A stretch of DNA of 8,640 bases, taken from the NCBI GenBank assembly GCA_023621895.1, contig JAMOAF010001113.1, forward strand, positions 1 through 8,640, given 5' to 3'. Positions 1 through 5,374 of the stretch are shown here, in pieces (the stretch's first letter is position 1; every line of letters begins with the position of its first letter). The DNA is from Planctomycetota bacterium (lineage in GTDB: Bacteria; Planctomycetota; Planctomycetia; Pirellulales; Thermoguttaceae). The position numbers were made by a program, and so were the translations under genes. The notes beneath the pieces were generated by a model. The model was not told the DNA's origin. It did no database searches and saw only the letters and a list, made by a program, of their open reading frames with translations.

Positions 1-56
1 GAAAGCGCGAAACAGACGGCGAAGAGTATCAGGCTCCGCGTGGCCGCACGCGACAC
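1..56 (-). CDS. Possible 5' end of an exported protein, running off the left edge
   Basis: Reading leftward from a GTG at 56-54, 18 codons stay open to the window edge and give MSRAATRSLILFAVCFAL. This has the look of a signal peptide: a short N-region with two arginines (R3, R7) followed by an unbroken hydrophobic stretch (LILFAVCFAL). A weak AGG lies 8 nt before the GTG. A better purine run (AAAGGAGA) is about 24 nt upstream, which is too far to serve this start. The gene would follow the STAS gene on the same strand after a 185 bp gap. Only the export signal is visible, so the product cannot be named. The stretch is short enough that chance is a real alternative. Confidence 0.3.
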   Translation of the reverse strand, partial: MSRAATRSLILFAVCFAL

Positions 57-77
57 GTTTGCAGCCTGCCAACCGTC

Positions 78-120
78 GCTCTCCTTTCTTTCGCGTTTTC
101 GCGATCCTCTTTCCGAGAGC
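78..120. repeat. Imperfect two-part inverted repeat
   Basis: GCTCTC at 78-83 is the reverse complement of GAGAGC at 115-120. Inside it, TCGCG (91-95) and CGCGA (100-104) pair around a TTTT loop. An RNA from either strand could fold into an outer 6-bp and an inner 5-bp stem separated by an unpaired bulge. It lies in the gap downstream of the STAS gene. No run of U follows on the minus strand, so it is not a textbook intrinsic terminator. Function unknown; chance is possible in GC-rich DNA. Confidence 0.3.
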
Positions 121-241
121 ATCCCGCGATGTTCAAGTTAAGGGAACACCAGCGGCGGATTTCAACGACCGCCGGGAATAGTTTCGCAAGACAAAGCGTG
201 GACCTTTCACCATGCCACTGCGCGCCCAATCGGAGGACTTC

Positions 242-622
242 TCACTCCGTCAGCCGGGCCAGCGCTTCGTCCAACGTCGGCACAGCCTCGAAGGGGGCCG
301 TCTTCGCTGGGTCGTTGGAGACTAGCAGGCAGAGTTCCAGCATTTCGCGAATCGCTTTGGAGAGATTGCAGATCACCATCCGCCCCGGCGCCACGCTCCG
401 CCGAACGGCCAGGAGAGCCAGCAGCCCGATGCTCCCCATAAACGTGACTTGCCCCAGGTCGACCACCACGTGGCGAACCTCGGCGGAGTTGAAGAGCGAC
501 GAAATCTCATCGCGCAGCCCGTACGACACCTTTGGATCTCGGATCTCCTTCAACAGGATTTTGATTACAAGCACGTGATCACGGACCGAGGCACTTGCAT
601 ACGGCGGTTTGTTGGATGTCAT
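242..622 (-). CDS. STAS-domain protein (anti-sigma factor antagonist-like)
   Basis: A 126-residue protein made of essentially one STAS domain, the fold of SpoIIAA/RsbV-type anti-anti-sigma factors and of scaffolds in partner-switching pathways. The diagnostic stretch is residues 49-72: a beta strand (HVVVDLGQVTF) leading into GSIGLLALL, matching the family pattern V-D-L-x-x-V-x-F-(hydrophobic)-D-S-x-G-L. Ser64 sits where regulators of this class carry the phosphorylatable Ser/Thr. The usual Asp just before it is Gly63, and the residue after it is Ile65. Length matches stand-alone STAS proteins. The ATG at 622 has no clear Shine-Dalgarno sequence, and the N-terminal 12 residues lie outside the fold. 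No kinase, phosphatase or sigma factor is adjacent, so the partner is unknown. The family call is firm; a role in sigma control is inferred. Confidence 0.85.
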   Translation of the reverse strand: MTSNKPPYASASVRDHVLVIKILLKEIRDPKVSYGLRDEISSLFNSAEVRHVVVDLGQVTFMGSIGLLALLAVRRSVAPGRMVICNLSKAIREMLELCLLVSNDPAKTAPFEAVPTLDEALARLTE

Positions 623-633
623 GGGTAGCTCAA

Positions 634-657
634 GAGGTCACGGGTTGGAGGTCACGG
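634..657. repeat. Direct repeat of GAGGTCACGG, two copies
   Basis: GAGGTCACGG occurs at 634-643 and again at 648-657, with start points 14 bp apart. The pair lies 12-35 bp upstream of the STAS start codon, so it overlaps the leader or promoter of that gene. It could be a tandem protein-binding site or a chance duplication. The exact match is visible; any role is guesswork. Confidence 0.35.
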
Positions 658-673
658 CTGCCGGCAAGAAACT

Positions 674-709
674 GCCGCCGTCAGCCGGAGTATTCCGGCT
701 GACGGTGGC
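674..709. repeat. Strong 16-bp hairpin palindrome
   Basis: Positions 674-689 pair with 694-709 around a GTAT loop (690-693). The inner 12 bp (678-689 with 694-705) are a perfect inverted repeat, followed outward by one G-T wobble and three more pairs. This is by far the strongest palindrome in the window. It lies 52-87 bp before the STAS start and about 195 bp after the lipoprotein stop. No T-run follows on either strand, so a classic intrinsic terminator is unlikely. A REP-like dispersed repeat or an mRNA-stabilising stem fits better. Confidence 0.6.
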
Positions 710-903
710 TGGCTCTTTCCGCCAGTGGGCCGCATTCTCATCCGAGAGCCGGCCTCCGGCCTTCGGCGTCTTGTTGGCTGTTCGGCATGAGGCTGGAGTG
801 TCTCGGTGGCGAAGGGGCACACCGTCGCGTCCACTATTCCACCACTGCGGCGCTGGCCAATCAAGAGCCGCAAGGAGGTTCTTGCTGTACCTCGCCCCCT
901 CGA

Positions 904-3117
904 TCAGTCGCTCGTCCGCCTGACGGGTCGATACATCGGCAGATGCCGATAGTAGACTTGCAGGGTCATCAAGGCCATCGAGGTGGAATAGAGGCGCCCG
1001 CCGCGGTGCCCCTGGTCGGTGCCCTGGGGGCTCCAGCTTCCTGTCTTGTGGCCTGATTTTTCCTGGGTGCGGATCAGGTGTTCGCGCATGCGGTGATTCC
1101 AGAGATCGAAGTTCGGCCCTTCCATATGGTGCAGCACCTGCGTGGCGTAGTAGTAATAGTAGATCGCCCCGAGGCTGCCGCCTTTTTCCGGAGGCATGTT
1201 CTCCATCAGGTAGCTGGCTCCGGCGACCAGGTCGGGCTCATCCTCGCGCCATCCGAGATACTCGCGGGTCAGAAGCCCGGCCGCGGAAAGCGAGAGTTTC
1301 GGCTCCTGGCCGGGCAGATAGGCATATCGCGACATTTTCGCCCCTTCCGGTCCGACGCCGCAGGAATTGACAAAACGCTCGGCGCGGACCAGCGGCGGCC
1401 GGTCGACCATGAGACCTGCAAGTTGGGCGCTGCGGATCGCCAGGAACACCCAGCCGGTAACCGACATGTCGCCCTCCTGCCCCGAGCGGTACCGCCATCC
1501 GCCGCCCTGGTCGTGCTGCGCGGCCAGCAGGTACTTGATCGCCAGTTGCGCGTTGATTTGGAGCCGCTTGTCGCCCGACAGGCCAAAGGCTTCACAGAAG
1601 GCGATCGTGCCGAGCGCATGCGCGTACATGTTGTCGTGAAACCGGCCGTCTTTCTTGTCCTTGCTTCGCGTCTGGTTCTTGGCCAGGAAGATCAAAGCCT
1701 TCTCCACTACCCCCTTGTAGGTGGCCAACTCCGGCGGGCTGGCGGGCGACCGATTGTGCGTGACGCCGGCCCCGAGAAAAGGCAATACGCCGAAAGCGGT
1801 CCCGGCCGGATCGTTGTCGTCCAGGTTTTCCTCGAACGGGATCTTGCAGTCGCAGCCCTGGATGTCTCGCGGGTAGTCTTTCAGCGACCAGCTTCCGTCG
1901 GGCTGCTGATGGGCGGCCAGCCATTTCAGACCTCGCATCACCGCCGCTTCCGATTCCGGCGTGCCGCCGTAGAAGTCCAGCAGGGCCTGCTTGCTTTCGG
2001 CCGTCAGCCGTCCGCCGATCGAACCCCGCCGCAGCAATGGGGCGATTTCCGGATTGCCGGTCACGCCGGGCGGAAGGTACATGTCATCGCCCTCCGAGAT
2101 GCGGATCACGATTGGATCGGCGCCGCTGAGGCTGCCCGCCTTCGAGACGACTTGTGAAGAGGCGACGCGCTGCGCCGCGCCGGCGTCCGCCGCAATCTCC
2201 AGGATGGCCGTGGCCTGATCGTCCGCGATGCGTGCACTCTTGATGTGAACGCCGGCCGGCAAACCCGCCGCAGCCAGGTCGATCGCTCCCTTGTAGCTGC
2301 GGCGCTCGATCGGAATCTCCACCCGCTGGCTCTCTCCCGGCGCGATCGTGATCACGCGGAACGATTCGACGCGATAGGGTCGGCTTTCGATCTTCAGCGG
2401 AACCTCGGCCGCCACTTGCCGCCCGAACAGGGTCGCGGCGGCGAGAATCTTGTGGTCTCCGTCCGGCGCTCCGGCGGCAACGGCGATCTCCAGGTCGGTA
2501 CCGTCGGCGTTGTCGGCCACCGGCGCGACCTTGCAGGTGACCTTCGCCGGCACGCCTTCCGGCGCCAGGTTCAAAGGCCCGGTGAAACCTTTGCGATCCA
2601 TCGTCAAGCGAACCCGCGTGCTCGTGCCCGGCTGAAGCACGACCTCCGCGACCGGCTGAAAGCTGGGGAGGTTGACCTTCGGCACGGAGACTCGCAGGAT
2701 GCGTTCCGCCTTGAGATCGCCGATCTTCGCGATCACCTGGAGCGGGGCCTCCAGCGCCTCCTCGCCCAGGGTCGCGGCGGCAGTCAACTGCAATTGCCCC
2801 TCGCTCTTGTCCTCGGGAATCTTGGCCGCCGCCGCGGTGATTCCCTCCGGCGCGCCCTCCACGCTCACCTCGATGACTCCCTCGTTCCCGTTTCGCGCCA
2901 GTTTCAGTCCAACGGAGGCCTGCTCGGCGGGGTGAAGCGTGATCGGCTTGATCTCGGCCAGATCGAGCGGCTTCGGTGCAGCGGGCGGCTGCGGGGGAGT
3001 CTTGCCGGACTGTTCAGCAGGCGACTCGGCGACCGGCGCAGCGGGATCGCCGCAACCGGTGTTCAGCAAGAGGATCGGAACCAGAAAAGCCGACCAGACG
3101 ACGCCAGAACCCTTCAT
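904..3117 (-). CDS. Putative lipoprotein: three Ig-like repeats plus squalene-cyclase-like toroid
   Basis: A 737-residue envelope protein. Residues 1-21 are a signal peptide (K2, then hydrophobic VVWSAFLVPILLL) ending in NTGC; Cys22 is the likely lipidated residue, although Asn at -3 is not canonical. A Pro/Ala/Glu-rich linker (about 25-55) follows. Three tandem repeats of about 90 residues (about 56-146, 155-244, 250-340) share a hydrophobic-x-PG/PAE start, an R-x-G/Y-x-G-x-(I/L)-x-(L/V) core, an (E/A)G-(V/L/I)-P turn and a beta-rich end, as in Ig-like folds. Residues about 375-732 form a prenyltransferase/squalene-oxidase-like alpha/alpha toroid, with QPDGSW (405-410), a CDC pair (422, 424), GGGWRY (538-543) and a C-terminal segment ending YYRHLPMYRP. 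This toroid is abundant in planctomycetes. I see no DxDD-type cyclase motif, so cyclase activity is not supported and a binding or structural role is likelier. GAGGT precedes the ATG. Function unknown. Confidence 0.85.
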   Translation of the reverse strand: MKGSGVVWSAFLVPILLLNTGCGDPAAPVAESPAEQSGKTPPQPPAAPKPLDLAEIKPITLHPAEQASVGLKLARNGNEGVIEVSVEGAPEGITAAAAKIPEDKSEGQLQLTAAATLGEEALEAPLQVIAKIGDLKAERILRVSVPKVNLPSFQPVAEVVLQPGTSTRVRLTMDRKGFTGPLNLAPEGVPAKVTCKVAPVADNADGTDLEIAVAAGAPDGDHKILAAATLFGRQVAAEVPLKIESRPYRVESFRVITIAPGESQRVEIPIERRSYKGAIDLAAAGLPAGVHIKSARIADDQATAILEIAADAGAAQRVASSQVVSKAGSLSGADPIVIRISEGDDMYLPPGVTGNPEIAPLLRRGSIGGRLTAESKQALLDFYGGTPESEAAVMRGLKWLAAHQQPDGSWSLKDYPRDIQGCDCKIPFEENLDDNDPAGTAFGVLPFLGAGVTHNRSPASPPELATYKGVVEKALIFLAKNQTRSKDKKDGRFHDNMYAHALGTIAFCEAFGLSGDKRLQINAQLAIKYLLAAQHDQGGGWRYRSGQEGDMSVTGWVFLAIRSAQLAGLMVDRPPLVRAERFVNSCGVGPEGAKMSRYAYLPGQEPKLSLSAAGLLTREYLGWREDEPDLVAGASYLMENMPPEKGGSLGAIYYYYYATQVLHHMEGPNFDLWNHRMREHLIRTQEKSGHKTGSWSPQGTDQGHRGGRLYSTSMALMTLQVYYRHLPMYRPVRRTSD

Positions 3118-3126
3118 GGCAATGTT

Positions 3127-3131
3127 ACCTC
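3127..3131 (-). promoter_or_regulatory. Ribosome binding site of the lipoprotein gene
   Basis: On the minus strand GAGGT ends 9 nt before the ATG at 3117. The spacing is slightly long but acceptable. It supports this ATG, which also places a proper signal peptide at the N-terminus. Confidence 0.5.
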
Positions 3132-3172
3132 GCCAGTGTAGAAAAGAGTGAGGGTAAACAACGGCGCAGCCG

Positions 3173-3201
3173 ATCTTAACCTCAATTCACATGCCGTGCA
3201 A
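3173..3201 (-). promoter_or_regulatory. Weak candidate promoter of the lipoprotein gene
   Basis: On the minus strand TTGCAC (3201-3196) is separated by 17 bp from TAAGAT (3178-3173), a spacing typical of housekeeping sigma factors. The -10-like box matches TATAAT at four of six positions; the -35-like box matches only the TTG of TTGACA. It lies about 56 bp upstream of the start codon, within the 162 bp gap between the BON gene and the lipoprotein gene. Planctomycete promoter consensus is poorly defined, so this is only a candidate. Confidence 0.2.
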
Positions 3202-3279
3202 CACACCTAGGGCGCGCAGCCTCAGGATCGGCAATTCTGGCGTTATCCGAGTTTTACAGGATCTTGCTGAAAAGGCGCC

Positions 3280-3567
3280 CTATCTTGGCCGGGCGCTGCT
3301 GAGCCCCACGCTGCTGACGACATCGACTTCGTTATCGATCCAGTCAACGCCGTCGATGTCCGCCAGCCGGTTTTGGAGAAGTTGCTTCATGTAGTACGTC
3401 GGCACCCGCCCCCGGAGCCGAAGCACCCCATCCTCGAAGACACACTCGACCTGGCCGAAATAGAAGCCGTGGGGATGCTCCTCGGCCAGCCGCTTTTTCG
3501 CCGCGGTTTCGACCCGCTGGCGAAGAACCGCTTCTCTTGCGCGCAAAGACACTGCTCCCCGTTCCAT
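3280..3567 (-). CDS. Small BON-domain protein
   Basis: A 95-residue protein whose residues about 38-87 match a BON domain: a strand with GQVECVFEDGVLRLRGRVPTY, a helix (MKQLLQNRLADI) and a final strand after the D-G-V turn (GVDWIDNEVDVV). This is the usual G-x-V-x-L-x-G-x-V ... G-V-x-x-(V/I)-x-N pattern. BON domains bind membranes or lipids, or act as docking modules, in proteins such as OsmY. The N-terminal 30 residues are a charged helix (RAREAVLRQRVETAAKKRL) and not a signal peptide, so the protein looks cytoplasmic. I chose the ATG at 3567 over the in-frame GTG at 3576 because a near-perfect AGAGGTGA sits 5 nt before the ATG and overlaps the GTG. The lipoprotein gene follows 162 bp downstream on the same strand. 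The family call is good; the role is unknown. Confidence 0.8.
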   Translation of the reverse strand: MERGAVSLRAREAVLRQRVETAAKKRLAEEHPHGFYFGQVECVFEDGVLRLRGRVPTYYMKQLLQNRLADIDGVDWIDNEVDVVSSVGLSSARPR

Positions 3568-3572
3568 CACTG

Positions 3573-3580
3573 TCACCTCT
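3573..3580 (-). promoter_or_regulatory. Shine-Dalgarno site that fixes the BON gene start
   Basis: On the minus strand AGAGGTGA (3580-3573) is complementary to the 3' end of 16S rRNA and is followed by a 5-nt spacer and ATG at 3567-3565. The upstream in-frame GTG (3576-3574) lies inside this motif and so cannot be its start. This is one of the two clearest ribosome binding sites in the window. Confidence 0.7.
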
Positions 3581-3850
3581 GCTGGAAAGCCCGTTCGGGT
3601 ACGATCACCGGCTCATTTCGCTCGTCGAAATCACCCCTGCGCGATTTCCGAGGAGAATCCCATCGCCCCCTTTCCTCCTCGCAGCGAATGTGCCCGGCCT
3701 GGCCCGTGCGCAATTCTATGATCCCCCAAGGTGCCGGACACCCACCGTTTGAGCGGGACAGGCGTCGATTTACGCCGGCTGGTCGTTGAATCCGCGGTTC
3801 CCCCCTTGCGACTGCAACCGTTTACACGCGAGGGCGAGTCCAGGTGGGAC

Positions 3851-3871
3851 CGCCGCGTTTTTTTCGCGGCG
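3851..3871. repeat. Perfect 7-bp hairpin with a T7 loop
   Basis: CGCCGCG (3851-3857) and CGCGGCG (3865-3871) are exact reverse complements around seven T residues. The T-run is in the loop and not after the stem, so it is not an intrinsic terminator read rightward; read leftward the loop is A7, which does not help either. It lies mid-way in the divergent gap, 213 bp before the epimerase start. It may be an extruding or protein-binding palindrome, or chance. Confidence 0.4.
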
Positions 3872-4083
3872 AGCCGGCCTGATGGTGTCCAACACAGCGT
3901 TTCGTCGCTGAAACTGGGATAGCCGCCGGTCAGCCGCCGCCCGCCCCCTGCCGTTTGCGTTCGATTTCCGCTATCCTGGCGGCTGCCTTGCATTGCCAAC
4001 TTAGCGCCGGCGAGCGAGGCAAGACTCGGCTGCTGTGACTTTCTGCTCGCCCCGGCGCATGAACGATCCTCTCTTGGGCCGTT

Positions 4084-5286
4084 ATGAACCCCCAGAACGT
4101 CGACCGCCTGCTACGCATCTACCGCGACGGATTGTTGGAGGACACGCTCCCCTTCTGGATCAACCATGGCGTAGACCGCTTGCACGGGGGCATCATGACG
4201 TCGCTCGATCGCGACGGCACGGTGATCGACACCGACAAGGGCGTCTGGCAACAGGGCCGGTTTGCCTGGTTGATGGGGGAACTGTACAACCGCGTCGAAC
4301 CGCGAGAGCAGTGGCTTGAGCTGGCGCTCGGCGGCATCCGGTTCATCGAGGAGCATTGTTATGACCCCTCCGACGGGCGGATGTGGTTTCACGTGACCCG
4401 CGACGGCCGCCCAATCCGCAAACGCCGCTATGCCTTTTCCGAGAGCTTCGCGGCGATCGCTTATGGCGAGCTTGCCAAGGCGACTGGCGACGGGCGTTTT
4501 GCCGAGCAGGCGCGCGAGGCATTCCAGCGGTTTGTCGACCACAATCTCAAACCGGTGGGAGTCGAGCCAAAATTCACGGGCACGCGGCCAACCAAGAGCA
4601 TCGCGTTCCCGATGATTACCATCGCCACCGCCCAGGAACTGCGGGATTCAATCGGGCTGGCCGGCGCCGACGCGTGGATCGACCGCGGCATCGAGATGAT
4701 CCGCCGCGACCACGTCAAGGAGGATCTCCGTTGCGTGATGGAGACGGTCGCGCCGGACGGGTCGGTCATCGACCACTTCGACGGCCGCACGCTCAATCCG
4801 GGCCACGCCATCGAGGCGGCGTGGTTCGTAATGCGCGAGGGCAAGCTGCGCGGCGATCGCGAGCTGGTGGCTTTGGGCTGCCGGATGCTCGATTGGATGT
4901 GGGAGCGGGGGTGGGACCCGGACTACGGCGGGGTTCTCTATTTCGTCGATCTTCGGGGTCTGCCGGTCCAGGAATACTGGCACGACATGAAGTTTTGGTG
5001 GCCCCAGAACGAGACGATCATCGCCACGCTGCTTGCCTACCAGTTGACCGGCGAGGAGAAATACGCCCGCCGGCACCAGGCGATCCACGACTGGGCCTAC
5101 GCCCACTTTCCCGACCCGCAGTACGGGGAATGGTACGGCTACCTGCACCGCGACGGCCGGCTCAGCGTGCGTCTGAAGGGCAACCTCTGGAAAGGCGCGT
5201 TCCACCTGCCGCGGATGCAGCTTGTCTGCTGGAAGCTGCTGGAGGAAATGAAAGCGGCCTGCTCCTCCCCCGATCGGGCACCCTAG
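4084..5286 (+). CDS. N-acylglucosamine 2-epimerase (AGE/RnBP) family enzyme
   Basis: A 400-residue protein covering the whole AGE (alpha/alpha)6-barrel family, whose members interconvert N-acetylglucosamine and N-acetylmannosamine in the cytoplasm or isomerise related sugars. Signature segments are in order: WQQGRFAW (55-62), LNPGHAIEAAW (237-247), MKFWWPQNE (302-310) and KGAFHLPR (370-377). The residues at the catalytic positions known from cyanobacterial AGE (Arg57, His239, Glu308, His372) are present at a constant offset of two: Arg59, His241, Glu310, His374. Length is normal and there is no signal peptide. The ATG at 4084 is the first start after an in-frame TGA at 4060-4062, but it has no Shine-Dalgarno sequence. 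dnaE follows after 88 bp on the same strand. The family is secure and the motifs favour true AGE/RnBP, but a different sugar substrate (cellobiose or mannose, as in related isomerases) cannot be excluded. No other amino-sugar gene is nearby. Confidence 0.88.
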   Translation: MNPQNVDRLLRIYRDGLLEDTLPFWINHGVDRLHGGIMTSLDRDGTVIDTDKGVWQQGRFAWLMGELYNRVEPREQWLELALGGIRFIEEHCYDPSDGRMWFHVTRDGRPIRKRRYAFSESFAAIAYGELAKATGDGRFAEQAREAFQRFVDHNLKPVGVEPKFTGTRPTKSIAFPMITIATAQELRDSIGLAGADAWIDRGIEMIRRDHVKEDLRCVMETVAPDGSVIDHFDGRTLNPGHAIEAAWFVMREGKLRGDRELVALGCRMLDWMWERGWDPDYGGVLYFVDLRGLPVQEYWHDMKFWWPQNETIIATLLAYQLTGEEKYARRHQAIHDWAYAHFPDPQYGEWYGYLHRDGRLSVRLKGNLWKGAFHLPRMQLVCWKLLEEMKAACSSPDRAP

Positions 5287-5312
5287 GATTCTTGCGCCGG
5301 ATTGTTAGAATC
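5287..5312 (+). promoter_or_regulatory. Inverted repeat with a -10-like box before dnaE
   Basis: GATTCT (5287-5292) and AGAATC (5307-5312) form a perfect 6-bp inverted repeat with a 14-nt spacer, directly after the epimerase stop codon. The right arm overlaps TAGAAT (5306-5311), which matches TATAAT at five of six positions. No good -35 box stands 17 bp upstream. It could be part of a dnaE promoter or operator, giving dnaE transcription independent of the epimerase gene. Confidence 0.25.
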
Positions 5313-5362
5313 GCGCGGATATCCTTTCGGAGCGCACGACGCGCCATCGCGCATACTCTTCC

Positions 5363-5368
5363 AGGGGG
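5363..5368 (+). promoter_or_regulatory. Ribosome binding site of dnaE
   Basis: AGGGGG lies 6 nt before the ATG at 5375. The spacing is good, and the protein then begins with the expected short lead into FVHLHCHS, so this start is well supported. Confidence 0.6.
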
Positions 5369-5374
5369 ATCAGG

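Larger units (their letters stand above)
623..903. other. Gene-free gap with palindromes
   Basis: This 281 bp gap between the lipoprotein stop and the STAS start has no convincing gene; the short open frames in it show no family resemblance. It contains a strong hairpin (674-709), a smaller GCCGG/CCGGC hairpin (748-760), a 10-bp direct repeat (634-657) and a 5-bp stem around CGGCA...TGCCG (662-677). This concentration of palindromes suggests an intergenic repeat element, but copy number cannot be judged from one window. The STAS promoter should lie here; I see no clear -10/-35 pair. Confidence 0.5.
3568..4083. other. Divergent intergenic region without a convincing gene
   Basis: This stretch of about 516 bp separates the leftward BON gene from the rightward epimerase gene and should carry the promoters of both. 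Open frames exist on both strands (for example 3631-3999 on the minus strand and 3731-3922 on the plus strand), but their products are low-complexity, Arg/Ser/Pro-rich and match no family I know. Besides a T-loop hairpin at 3851-3871 I see no tRNA, riboswitch or clear promoter box. A small RNA cannot be excluded. Confidence 0.5.

Noticed and set aside
129..578. Open frame of 149 codons on the plus strand
   Set aside because: Mostly antisense to the STAS gene; Ser/Arg-rich with no domain.
623..903. CRISPR array or tandem repeat array in the gap
   Set aside because: There are palindromes and one duplicated 10-mer but no regularly spaced repeats with unique spacers.
1078..2157. Open frame of 359 codons on the plus strand, and a similar one at 2245-3141
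   Set aside because: Both are antisense to the lipoprotein gene, which has a signal peptide, repeats and a known domain. The plus-strand products look like codon-bias shadows.
3683..3697. Sigma-54-like GGGCAC-N5-CTGC on the minus strand upstream of the BON gene
   Set aside because: Two mismatches to the consensus (TGGCAC-N5-TTGC) and no sigma-54 activator in view; in GC-rich DNA such matches are common by chance.
3631..3999. Minus-strand frame of 122 codons in the divergent gap
   Set aside because: Low-complexity Gly/Ser/Arg/Thr-rich product, no ribosome binding site noted and no family resemblance.
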